Assembly (NCBI GenBank): GCA_018268085.1
Contig: JAFDXE010000038.1
Span: 1-34,186 of the forward strand
Direction of reading: 5' to 3'
Length of the DNA: 34,186 bases
Source of the DNA: Bacteroidota bacterium
GTDB lineage: Bacteria; Bacteroidota; Bacteroidia; Chitinophagales; Chitinophagaceae
Below the pieces are notes generated by a model, which was given only the letters and a program-made list of their open reading frames with translations, was not told where the DNA came from and did no database searches. Position numbers and translations under genes: made by a program. Shown in pieces: positions 22,758-29,923 of the stretch. Position 1 is the first letter of the stretch. The number at the start of each line of letters is the position of its first letter.

Positions 22758-23921
22758 TTACTTTTTCGGCAGCACAAAACTTTCCACGTCTTCGGCTGTG
22801 ATGGTTTTGCCAGATAATATGATCAGTCGTTCTACCACATTCCTTAGTTCACGAATATTACCGGTCCAGTTGTGTTGTTGCAAAGCGTCAATTGCATTTT
22901 TGTCTATCGCTTTTTTCGGCTGTCCGTATTCCGTTGCAATCAGTTCCAGGAAATAGTGAACCAGGTGCGGAATATCATCGCGTCGTTCATTGAGTGAGGG
23001 AACGTGGATAATGATTACACCCAACCGGTGGTAGAGATCGAGGCGGAAATTTTTATCTTCTACTTCTTTCAACAGGTCTTTGTTGGTAGCGGCGATCACG
23101 CGTACATCCACGCTGATGTCTTTATCTGCACCCACTCTTGTGATCTTCCCTTCCTGTAAAGCCCTGAGTACTTTGGCCTGGGCGTTGAGGCTCATGTCGC
23201 CAATTTCATCGAGGAATAAAGTGCCGCCGTTAGCCTGTTCAAATTTGCCGATGCGTTGTTTGATCGCAGAAGTAAAAGAACCTTTTTCGTGACCGAACAA
23301 TTCGCTTTCGATGAGTTCTCCCGGAATAGCAGCGCAGTTTACTTCTACCATCGGACCCGTATTGCGGTTGCTTTTTTCGTGGATCCATCTTGCAACCAGT
23401 TCTTTGCCCACACCGTTTTCGCCTGTTATTAAAATCCGGGCATCGGTAGGCGCTACTTTTTCAATGGTATTTTTGATCTTGCCAATCAACTCACTCTCTC
23501 CCACCATTTGCTGCACTTTGCTCACTTTTCTTTTGAGCACTTTCGTTTCGGAAACAAGGTTTTGTTTTTCTACTGCATTGCGCAGTGTGATCAGCAACCT
23601 GTTCAGATCGGGTGGTTTGCTGATAAAATCAAATGCCCCTTTTTTTACTGCTTCAACGGCGGTATCAATATTACCGTGGCCGCTGATCATAATAATGGGA
23701 ACATCACTATTGATCGTTTTAACCTTCTCTAAAAATTCGATGCCATCCAGCTTTGGCATTTTAATGTCGCACAACACAACATCGAAAGTCTTTTCAGTAA
23801 ATTTCTTTAATCCTTCTTCGCCATCCGCTGCCTCCTCAATTTTATATCCTTCAAAACCCAATATCTCTGACAAGGTTTTCCGAATCGCTTTTTCATCGTC
23901 AATAATTAAAATATTCGCCAT
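22758..23921 (-). CDS. NtrC-like sigma-54 response regulator lacking the HTH domain
   Basis: This is a 387-residue protein. The receiver domain (1-120) has the acidic pocket DDE at 8-10 and phosphoacceptor D52 in VVLCDIKMPKLDG. The AAA+ domain (about 140-385) has Walker A GENGVGKE (167-174), Walker B FLDEIGD (236-242) and the arginine-finger region RLDLYHRL. The sigma-54 contact loop, normally GAFTGA, reads GSFTSA (214-219). The protein stops right after GNIRELRNVVERL and a short tail, so the C-terminal Fis-like DNA-binding helix is absent. It may act from solution or through another protein. No cognate kinase is adjacent. Confidence 0.93.
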   Translation of the reverse strand: MANILIIDDEKAIRKTLSEILGFEGYKIEEAADGEEGLKKFTEKTFDVVLCDIKMPKLDGIEFLEKVKTINSDVPIIMISGHGNIDTAVEAVKKGAFDFISKPPDLNRLLITLRNAVEKQNLVSETKVLKRKVSKVQQMVGESELIGKIKNTIEKVAPTDARILITGENGVGKELVARWIHEKSNRNTGPMVEVNCAAIPGELIESELFGHEKGSFTSAIKQRIGKFEQANGGTLFLDEIGDMSLNAQAKVLRALQEGKITRVGADKDISVDVRVIAATNKDLLKEVEDKNFRLDLYHRLGVIIIHVPSLNERRDDIPHLVHYFLELIATEYGQPKKAIDKNAIDALQQHNWTGNIRELRNVVERLIILSGKTITAEDVESFVLPKK

Positions 23922-23974
23922 TCACATTTAAGTTTTCGTAAACAAAAAAATTGCAATCTTGTATTGTCGCGTTT

Positions 23975-23982
23975 CAAAAATA
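23975..23982 (-). promoter_or_regulatory. Candidate -7 box for the NtrC-like gene
   Basis: On the reverse strand TATTTTTG matches TAnnTTTG, 53 bases before the ATG at 23921, within the 68-base spacer to the divergent DUF4846 gene. Confidence 0.4.
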
Positions 23983-23989
23983 GTCAATT

Positions 23990-24778
23990 ATGAAGTGTAA
24001 ACTACTTACCCTTTTATTTCTTTGTTATTGTATCGCCTGTAAAAATAATGATTCAGTGATGAATACGGCTTCCCGTGTAGACGGCTATATCCAGCGTATT
24101 GAAAGTACAAATCCGTATGATTCAATTGCGGCTATTCCTGTTCCTGCAGGATTTGAAAGAAAGAAGGAATTACCAGATTCGTTTGGAAACTGGCTGAGGA
24201 AAATTCCATTGAAAAGAGACAAGACGGTGTATTTATACAATGGTGAAAAAAAGAAAAATCAATTGGCTCAATTTGCGGTGCTTGATCTTCCCGTTGGAAA
24301 TAAAGACTTGCAGCAATGTGCAGATGCGGTTATGCGTTTACGTGCATCGTGGCTTTTTGATCAGCAGCGGTATAATGATATCTCGTTTGCAGATAATGAA
24401 GGAAAACAATACAGGTTTACTTCGCCATATACAAAGGAACATTTCGAAACCTATCTTCAAACAGTTTTTGCCCGTTGTGGAACGGCGTCTTTATCGAAGC
24501 AACTTAAAAAGACATCGTATGATCAACTACAGGCAGGAGATGTATTGATACGTGGAGGTTTTCCCGGTCATGCTGTGATGGTAATGGATATTGCGGTGAA
24601 TAAGGATGGAGAGAAAAGGTTCCTGCTGGCACAAAGTTATATGCCGGCGCAGAGCATTCATTTATTGGTAAACCCGGCAAGTGAAGATCATTCGCCGTGG
24701 TATGAAACAGATCCGGATGATGAACTGATTGCCACGCCTGAATATAGTTTTTACAGTTTTGAATTAAAAAGATGGTAA
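23990..24778 (+). CDS. DUF4846 family lipoprotein
   Basis: This is a 262-residue protein. The leader MKCKLLTLLFLCYCIAC gives a lipid Cys at 17. The rest matches DUF4846: IPVPAGFERKKELPDSFGNW followed by LRKIPLK, then FAVLDLPVGNKDLQQCADAV, MRLRASWLFDQQRYNDI, QLQAGDVLIRGGFPGHAVMV and FLLAQSYMPAQSIH. The GHAVMVMDIA and LAQSYMPAQ segments resemble NlpC/P60-like cysteine-peptidase cores with a His but without an obvious Cys, so activity is doubtful. The family function is unknown. It diverges from the NtrC-like gene and precedes tRNA-Pro. Confidence 0.85.
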   Translation: MKCKLLTLLFLCYCIACKNNDSVMNTASRVDGYIQRIESTNPYDSIAAIPVPAGFERKKELPDSFGNWLRKIPLKRDKTVYLYNGEKKKNQLAQFAVLDLPVGNKDLQQCADAVMRLRASWLFDQQRYNDISFADNEGKQYRFTSPYTKEHFETYLQTVFARCGTASLSKQLKKTSYDQLQAGDVLIRGGFPGHAVMVMDIAVNKDGEKRFLLAQSYMPAQSIHLLVNPASEDHSPWYETDPDDELIATPEYSFYSFELKRW

Positions 24779-24813
24779 GCAGGAACGGCAGTTAATTTAG
24801 CAGGAACGAATGT

Positions 24814-24844
24814 TTTGAAAATTATTTAATAGCCTTTACATTTG
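24814..24844 (+). promoter_or_regulatory. tRNA-Pro promoter
   Basis: TTTG (24814-24817), a 19-base spacer and TACATTTG (24837-24844) match the Bacteroidota -33/-7 consensus in full. The predicted start lies about 8-9 bases before the mature tRNA. It is the best promoter in the window. Confidence 0.8.
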
Positions 24845-24859
24845 CAATCCGGTAAAATT

Positions 24860-24933
24860 CGGGATGTAGCGCAGCCCGGTAGCGCACACGTCTGGGGGGC
24901 GTGGGGTCGCAAGTTCAAATCTTGTCATCCCGA
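24860..24933 (+). tRNA. tRNA-Pro (anticodon GGG)
   Basis: The 74 bases fold into a full cloverleaf: acceptor CGGGATG with CATCCCG, D-stem GCGC/GCGC, anticodon stem CACGT/GCGTG with loop CTGGGGG (anticodon GGG), T-stem GCAAG/CTTGT with loop TTCAAAT, and discriminator A. CCA is not encoded; the next bases are CTG. C1-G72 and A73 agree with proline identity. A consensus promoter precedes it and a terminator follows at once, so it is a monocistronic tRNA gene. Confidence 0.95.
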
Positions 24934-24938
24934 CTGTT

Positions 24939-24966
24939 AAATCTCTATGTGAATAGAGATTTTTTT
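24939..24966 (+). terminator. tRNA-Pro terminator
   Basis: A perfect 10-pair stem (24939-24948 with 24953-24962) closes a GTGA tetraloop and runs into a stretch of T. It begins 5 bases after the tRNA. Confidence 0.85.
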
Positions 24967-25073
24967 ATTTGGGGGATGAATCAAAAGTAAAAAAAGTAAA
25001 CCAAGGGGTTGGGTATACAGTAGTGGAAGTTATTGTAGAAATTCAATCGATAGTTGGATTTCTTTTCTATTCT

Positions 25074-25112
25074 TACGTATAAAGTTTACACCTTTTAGAA
25101 AGTTTACATCTC
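25074..25112 (-). repeat. Dispersed GTTTACACC/GGTGTAAAC element, copy 2
   Basis: On the reverse strand the thioredoxin gene ends in GAGATGTAAACTTT, where TAA is the stop codon. It continues through AAAAGGTGTAAAC and ends TTTATACGTAA. The order ATGTAAACTTT, GTGTAAAC or its inverse, TATACGTAA is shared with 1830-1893. This copy has one unit fewer. Confidence 0.65.
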
Positions 25113-25415
25113 TGATAATGCTATCGCTTTCTCCATCTGCTGAGAAATTTCACCCGCTGCTGTTACGCCTGATTTTCTCCATATGATATTCCCATTTTTA
25201 AAAATTACCAGGGTTGGAACAGACTGCACCTGGTACTTCTGTGCATAAGCCGGATTTTTGTCTACATCCATTTTAATAATGGTACCTCTGTCTCCTATTT
25301 TCTTTTTTACTTCCGTTAAAATGGGCGGCATCATTTTGCACGGGCCACACCATTCGGCTGAAAAATCTACCAGCACTGGTTTACTTCCGCTGATGAGTTG
25401 ATCAAAATTATTCAT
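25104..25415 (-). CDS. trxA: Thioredoxin
   Basis: This is a 103-residue cytosolic thioredoxin. The redox-active WCGPCKM motif follows KPVLVDFSAE, the cis-Pro segment VQSVPTLVIFKNGN is in place, and DVDKNPAYAQKY precedes it. Length and fold are standard and there is no signal peptide. It reduces disulfides in cytosolic proteins using thioredoxin reductase, which is not in this window. Its stop codon is part of a dispersed repeat. The upstream 163-base spacer is shared with the divergent cytochrome gene. Confidence 0.96.
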   Translation of the reverse strand: MNNFDQLISGSKPVLVDFSAEWCGPCKMMPPILTEVKKKIGDRGTIIKMDVDKNPAYAQKYQVQSVPTLVIFKNGNIIWRKSGVTAAGEISQQMEKAIALSEM

Positions 25416-25542
25416 AGTTGTTTGTTTACTGTTTGGTTACTTCCCTACTCTCAATAATTATTCCTTCAGCAACCAGGATCATTTTTAAGGATAATTCAAA
25501 TAAAACAACGATCTTAACAAGACTAAAAGACAGCATTCTTTT

Positions 25543-25560
25543 ACAAAATGCTCATTTTGT
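25543..25560. promoter_or_regulatory. Perfect palindrome before the first cytochrome gene
   Basis: ACAAAATG and CATTTTGT form a perfect 8+8 inverted repeat with a 2-base centre, ending 18 bases before the ATG at 25579. Its position fits an operator or a hairpin in the 5' leader. No copy is seen before the paralogue at 28136. Confidence 0.5.
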
Positions 25561-25578
25561 CACCTTAAAATTCCTGTA

Positions 25579-26181
25579 ATGAAAAAGAAAATTCTCTTTT
25601 CCCTGTTTTTCATCATGCTTATTGCCACCGTTTACATTTCCTGCGAAAGCAAAGACGCAGGCAAAGAACAATCTGCACAGCCAACAGCATTAAATACTGA
25701 CAGTGCAGCATTATTAAAACGTGGTGAATACCTGGTGGCCATCTGCGGCTGCGATGATTGCCACACACCTAAGAAAATGGGTGCTCACGGGCCCGAATTC
25801 GATATGGATAGAAGACTCTCCGGTTTTCAATCTACCAATAACCTGCCACCTGTTGATACCAACATCATTAAAAAAGGATGGGCAATGACCACACTTGACC
25901 TGAACGGTTGGGCCGGCCCCTGGGGCGCTACATTTGCGGCTAACCTTAGCAGTGATGAAACAGGTATCGGTAACTGGACTGAAGAGCAATTTAAAAAAGC
26001 GCTTACCCAGGGAAAATGGAAAGGCATGGACGGCAACAGGTCACTTTTGCCACCAATGCCCTGGCAGGATTTTGCTCACATGACGGATGAAGATGTAAAA
26101 TCAATATTCGTGTTTTTAAAAAGTACCAAACCCATTAAAAATGTAGAACCGCCTATCCGTGCGTTCGCAGATCTGAAGTAA
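25579..26181 (+). CDS. Mono-haem c-type cytochrome lipoprotein, copy A
   Basis: This 200-residue protein has a lipoprotein leader with lipid Cys22 (TVYISC). A single haem-binding motif CDDCH (58-62) follows RGEYLVAICG. A conserved PPMPW segment near residue 155 could provide the distal Met ligand. The protein also has KKMGAHGPEFDMDRRLSG and GWAGPWGATFAANLSSDETG, typical of the cytochrome c lipoproteins that accompany dehydrogenases. It should be an anchored electron carrier facing the periplasm. A close paralogue lies at 28136. No dehydrogenase is adjacent, so the partner is unknown. A terminator follows 20 bases after the stop. Confidence 0.85.
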   Translation: MKKKILFSLFFIMLIATVYISCESKDAGKEQSAQPTALNTDSAALLKRGEYLVAICGCDDCHTPKKMGAHGPEFDMDRRLSGFQSTNNLPPVDTNIIKKGWAMTTLDLNGWAGPWGATFAANLSSDETGIGNWTEEQFKKALTQGKWKGMDGNRSLLPPMPWQDFAHMTDEDVKSIFVFLKSTKPIKNVEPPIRAFADLK

Positions 26182-26200
26182 ACTGTAACTCCACCTATAG

Positions 26201-26231
26201 CTGCACTATTGAAAAATGGTGCAGTTTTTTT
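26201..26231 (+). terminator. Terminator after cytochrome copy A
   Basis: A 10-pair stem with one G-U pair (26201-26210 with 26215-26224) closes a GAAA tetraloop and is followed by seven T. Confidence 0.88.
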
Positions 26232-26430
26232 ATGCTCCATGCTTACGCAATTCATACATAATAATTATCAATTCGTTCCCAACTGTATTTTTTTTGGCCT
26301 GGTTGCAGAATAGGTTTGCATACGCAGCCATTAATCGAAGTGCAGCAGTATTGTAATCATTACTGTTTTCGTAGATCCTAAAAACCGCTTGCAAATCGTT
26401 TTCTAAAGCAATCAGAAAATAATTAATCAT
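26230..26430 (-). CDS. Possible small protein, 66 residues
   Basis: This open frame begins MINYFLIALENDLQAVFRIY and has a natural amino-acid balance, alternating charged and hydrophobic residues, and no low-complexity bias. I recognise no family. Its ATG shares the CATG palindrome at 26428-26431 with the start of the rightward 454-residue gene, so the two would begin head to head on the same bases. That arrangement is unusual and lowers confidence. It ends exactly at the T-run of the cytochrome A terminator. It could be a real small gene or only the promoter region of 26429. Confidence 0.3.
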   Translation of the reverse strand: MINYFLIALENDLQAVFRIYENSNDYNTAALRLMAAYANLFCNQAKKNTVGNELIIIMYELRKHGA

Positions 26431-27793
26431 GAAACGAATATTGACCTGTCAACTTTTTTGTATTGCATTGCTGATGCTGGCATGCAATACGATGTATGCT
26501 CAACAATCCACTGCGTTTGAACGGGCATTACAATCATCCTATACTTCTCTTGTTCCGTTGAAAAAGAAAAAAGATGAAGTTGCTGTAAAAAAACAAGCAG
26601 ACAAACTGCATCCTGCAATTCAACAGGCCACAGATGAATTGAGTACAGAAACTAAAAAATCTTTAACCGGTTTTGCTCAAAAAAGTGAACAGGTTAATAA
26701 AGCAATACAGCAAAATTATGTGCCAAAGAAAACGACGATTGACCTGGTAAGCGATCTGTCTGCAGCACCAGCGCCGCTAACTTCTCCTGTAACCGCAGTA
26801 AAAACCGATATTGATAAAATGTATCAGTCGTTTTATGATCTGCTGGGCAGGAGAAAAGATCAGTTAACAGCACTGGATAATAAATACAATCCATACAAAC
26901 AGACATACAACAAAGAAGGAAAAGCGGGCCTGGAAAAACAGGCAGTTGCAGAGGCTGATAAGAATGCTTTGGTAAGAGAGATGGGGGGCGCTGAGCAATT
27001 AAAGAATATGAGTGATGCAGAACGCAGGCAGGCGGCAGAACGGATGAAAGCCAGCATACAGCAAAACCCAGGAATGCTCGTGAGTAAATCGCCCGACGCC
27101 GGAATTAATTCCCTGCAGCAAAAAATAATGAGCGATCCTGCGTATGCAAAGAAGTTTAGTGCAATGACGGAAGCAGAAAAAGAAGCAGAGATGAAAAAAT
27201 ATATAACCACGAAACCGCAACAGGGTACGGCTAACCGTGAGTACATAAAATCGTCCGACCAGGTAAGGGCTGAGAGAACAATTGAAATAAATGCACTGAT
27301 CGATCGTACCAGAAAGCGTATTGAAGCAGCAACAGCTATTTACACCGACATGTTGAATACGGTTACCAAATTAACAGATGCATATAAAGGGCAACTGGAG
27401 CAGTGGGTAAAAAGTACAACGCATACTATTCCAATGGTTGAACTCGGAGAATATGGCCATGACCATGATCCTGAAATGATGAGCGCTATGGAAGATACCC
27501 GGAAACTGGCTTATTATTCCATTGCAAAAAAAGAGGCTGAACTTCGCAGCATTTGCTGGATCCAGTATAAAAATGCGGTGGCTGCGGCTATGATTGAATT
27601 TAATAATTATGCTGATGGCTATGCCTGGGGACAGGAAAATAATGACAGGATATTCAACGGCACTTATAATGACCCGGTGATCATTTCCACCTATGCCTGG
27701 TACTACGATATGATCAGCGAAATAGCCAAAACATCACAAAATATTTCAAAAGATAGTAAAGCTGCTCAACAAGCAATTGAAAGTCTTCTGTAG
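26429..27793 (+). CDS. Secreted helical protein of unknown function
   Basis: I do not recognise this 454-residue protein. A signal peptide (MKRILTCQLFCIALLMLACN, cleaved near MYAQQ) is followed by Lys/Glu/Gln/Ala-rich sequence that should be mostly alpha-helical, with long coiled-coil-prone stretches at about 40-110, 150-260 and 280-320. There are no repeats, transmembrane segments or Cys-rich motifs in the mature part, apart from one Cys in RSICWIQYKNA. The C-terminal third is richer in aromatics (YADGYAWGQ, YAWYYDMI). It stands between two paralogous cytochrome lipoproteins. A terminator follows. A periplasmic scaffold role is a guess. Confidence 0.75.
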   Translation: MKRILTCQLFCIALLMLACNTMYAQQSTAFERALQSSYTSLVPLKKKKDEVAVKKQADKLHPAIQQATDELSTETKKSLTGFAQKSEQVNKAIQQNYVPKKTTIDLVSDLSAAPAPLTSPVTAVKTDIDKMYQSFYDLLGRRKDQLTALDNKYNPYKQTYNKEGKAGLEKQAVAEADKNALVREMGGAEQLKNMSDAERRQAAERMKASIQQNPGMLVSKSPDAGINSLQQKIMSDPAYAKKFSAMTEAEKEAEMKKYITTKPQQGTANREYIKSSDQVRAERTIEINALIDRTRKRIEAATAIYTDMLNTVTKLTDAYKGQLEQWVKSTTHTIPMVELGEYGHDHDPEMMSAMEDTRKLAYYSIAKKEAELRSICWIQYKNAVAAAMIEFNNYADGYAWGQENNDRIFNGTYNDPVIISTYAWYYDMISEIAKTSQNISKDSKAAQQAIESLL

Positions 27794-27810
27794 CCGGAAG
27801 TTGATGTAGT

Positions 27811-27843
27811 ATGGCCCGTTCATTTTTATGGCGGGCCATTTTT
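27811..27843 (+). terminator. Terminator after the 26429 gene
   Basis: ATGGCCCG (27811-27818) pairs with CGGGCCAT (27832-27839) around a 13-base loop and is followed by T residues. The strong GC stem sits 18 bases past the stop codon. Confidence 0.85.
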
Positions 27844-27937
27844 ATACATTTCATACAACGATTTTTACGGTTCACACAGGCTGCCCTTTTCGCCCGGCTT
27901 CGGTGAAATTACCTTGCTCCTGTAAATCACAAACAAT

Positions 27938-28126
27938 ATGAAGTCTCCCTTACGAATATTTGCTTTTATCGTCGTTTGCCTGGCATTGGTAACGGTTTCA
28001 TTGTATGCAGGAAGATCAGCGTATTCAAACTGCGATCAATGTCATTACTTCAGCAATGGGAAAATGATCAGGCAGCCGGATCCATTCCTGCAACAAACAC
28101 ATACAATTCAATTCACCAAATATTAA
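27938..28126 (+). CDS. Tiny exported CxxCH protein
   Basis: This 62-residue frame encodes a signal or anchor segment (about 6-25, FAFIVVCLALVTVSLYAG) and a mature part of only about 37 residues with NCDQCHY, a c-type haem motif (Cys32, Cys35, His36). The next gene, a CxxCH lipoprotein, starts 9 bases after its stop, so the two are probably one operon. Met43 or His55 might serve as a distal ligand. It could be a minimal cytochrome, a haem-handling peptide, or the decayed 5' end of a larger cytochrome. I know no family of this size. The ATG is clear and the context makes a real gene likely. Confidence 0.6.
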   Translation: MKSPLRIFAFIVVCLALVTVSLYAGRSAYSNCDQCHYFSNGKMIRQPDPFLQQTHTIQFTKY

Positions 28127-28135
28127 ATCAAAACA

Positions 28136-28720
28136 ATGAAAAAGATCATCGGGTTATGTTCAGCAGTAGCAATTGTTGCTATCGCAATATTAGTTTCCTG
28201 CAACTCAGGTTCTTCTAAACCGGCAGGTAACGAACTTAGTAAAGACAGTTTAATTAAACGAGGCGAATACCTGGTAACCATTACCGGTTGTGATGACTGT
28301 CATTCACCTAAAAAAATGGGCCCCCGCGGTCCGGAAATAGATATGGAACGGCGTCTATCCGGTTACGATATGAGGGATACTTTCCCTTCAGTGGATACCA
28401 ATATCATTAAAAAAGGATGGGCGCTTACCAATATGCAGTTAACAGGGTGGGCAGGTCCATGGGGTGCAAGCTTTACGGCCAACATCACCAGTGATGAAAC
28501 GGGTATCGGCAACTGGAGCTATGCGCAATTTAAAAAAGCAATTACTGAAGGAAAATGGAAAGGAATGGATGGCAACCGCCCACTCATGCCGCCAATGCCC
28601 TGGCAGAATTATAAACATTTTACAGAAACATATCTTCAGTCAATTTTTGCTTTCCTTCAATCAACAAAACCTGTAAAGAATGTTGAACCTGCCATTAAGC
28701 CGTTTTCGGATCTTAATTAA
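28136..28720 (+). CDS. Mono-haem c-type cytochrome lipoprotein, copy B
   Basis: This 194-residue paralogue of the protein at 25579 aligns over nearly the whole mature length: CDDCHSPKKMGPRGPEIDM, DTNIIKKGWALTN, GWAGPWGASFTANITSDETG and KWKGMDGNRPLMPPMPWQ. Lipid Cys22 (AILVSC), haem Cys52/Cys55 and His56, and the PPMPW Met are all present. The function is the same class of periplasm-facing electron carrier. It sits directly behind the tiny CxxCH gene. Differences from copy A concentrate in the linker after the lipid anchor, suggesting a different spacing to the membrane partner. Confidence 0.87.
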   Translation: MKKIIGLCSAVAIVAIAILVSCNSGSSKPAGNELSKDSLIKRGEYLVTITGCDDCHSPKKMGPRGPEIDMERRLSGYDMRDTFPSVDTNIIKKGWALTNMQLTGWAGPWGASFTANITSDETGIGNWSYAQFKKAITEGKWKGMDGNRPLMPPMPWQNYKHFTETYLQSIFAFLQSTKPVKNVEPAIKPFSDLN

Positions 28721-28801
28721 TTGGTGAATGAAAGTTCAAATTGATGAAGTTGTAAAATCCAACTGTTATACAAAACCAGGATGTAACAGATCCCAGCAAA
28801 C

Positions 28802-28836
28802 AACTTCTAACCAACAACTCGTAACTTTCAATTCCT
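28802..28836. repeat. Short heptad array, AACNNNN type
   Basis: Five contiguous 7-base units start with AAC or AAT (for example AACTTCT, AACCAAC, AACTCGT). On the other strand the units end in GTT, like the NNTAGTT arrays at 16321 and 18192. The array lies in the spacer before the first LytS-like gene. Confidence 0.5.
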
Positions 28837-28864
28837 ATTAACCATACACAACAGGTACACCAGG

Positions 28865-29923
28865 ATGAAAATTAGGCTGCCACAATATTCCAGCAACGAC
28901 AATTACATCATGTTATTCGTGATGTTACCACTGACGCTGGTATTGAACAGCATTCTTTTTGGGAAATTATATTTCAGCAGCATTACAATTTTTACCCTGG
29001 CTACTCTAATCAGTGGTACAGGAGCATGCATAGATTTTATCATTTGCGGATACATTGCCGTTGCTTTAAAAAAGCGATTCCCATTAGAAAAACAGGTTGC
29101 CAAAAGGCTCACCCTGATGATCCTCGCTTTTTTTATTGTAACGGGTTTGTTTCTCTATACTTTATTTCATGGATACGAAGCCATTCATTTTTATGGTTAT
29201 CGTTTTTATGAAGCCGGTTTTATCTGGTGCTATGTTGCAATGGGCATCATGAATATATTTATTACACTGATACAGGAAGGTGCATCGAGGTATGAAGACT
29301 GGAAAAAAAACATGGAGGAAACAGACGCCCTGAAAGCCTCATTCAGGCAGAGCCAGTTGCAGGGCTTGAAAAGCCAGGTGAATCCGCATTTCCTGTTTAA
29401 TAGTTTGAACTCCCTGTCGAGCCTGATCTATGAAGATGAAGAGAAAGCCGAAACTTTTCTTAATGAAATGAGCAAAGTGTATCGCTATATGTTACGCAAT
29501 GATGAAGACCAGTTTGTAACCCTGCAAACAGAGCTGGCATTTGTTCAATCTTATATGTATTTGCTTAAAGCGAGGTATGGAGATGGACTGGTTCTGGAGA
29601 AAAAAGTAAGTAATGAAGATCTTACAAGACTGATACCGCCGCTCACATTACAGGTGATCATTGAGAATGCCATTTACCAGAATGCAATTATTAAGAACAA
29701 GCCATTGGTGATTTCAATAGAAACAGTTAATGATGGTTTTATAACGGTATCGAATAACGTTCAGCCGAAAATTGTAACTGAACCGCTGGACCAGGAAGCG
29801 GGCCTTGATAACCTCGTAAAGAAATACCTGTTGTTAAGCCAGTCGGAATTGCTGATACAGGAACAGGAAGATTTCAGGAGTATCCGTCTTCCATTGATCA
29901 TCGATAAAAAGGAAGATCAATGA
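28865..29923 (+). CDS. LytS-type membrane histidine kinase, first of a pair
   Basis: This 352-residue protein has four hydrophobic segments (about 14-33, 40-66, 84-102, 117-138), a linker helix, then a His_kinase (PF06580-type) module. The phosphoacceptor is His175 in QVNPHFLFNSLNSL. The N-box reads LQVIIENAIYQNAI: Glu267 and Asn268 are kept but the usual KH is YQ. The later glycine motif is reduced to GLDNLVKKYLLL. ATP binding may be weak, so it could be a regulatory partner. Its stop overlaps the next kinase by ATGA, which suggests coupled translation and a heterodimer. The LytTR regulator follows. Confidence 0.9.
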   Translation: MKIRLPQYSSNDNYIMLFVMLPLTLVLNSILFGKLYFSSITIFTLATLISGTGACIDFIICGYIAVALKKRFPLEKQVAKRLTLMILAFFIVTGLFLYTLFHGYEAIHFYGYRFYEAGFIWCYVAMGIMNIFITLIQEGASRYEDWKKNMEETDALKASFRQSQLQGLKSQVNPHFLFNSLNSLSSLIYEDEEKAETFLNEMSKVYRYMLRNDEDQFVTLQTELAFVQSYMYLLKARYGDGLVLEKKVSNEDLTRLIPPLTLQVIIENAIYQNAIIKNKPLVISIETVNDGFITVSNNVQPKIVTEPLDQEAGLDNLVKKYLLLSQSELLIQEQEDFRSIRLPLIIDKKEDQ

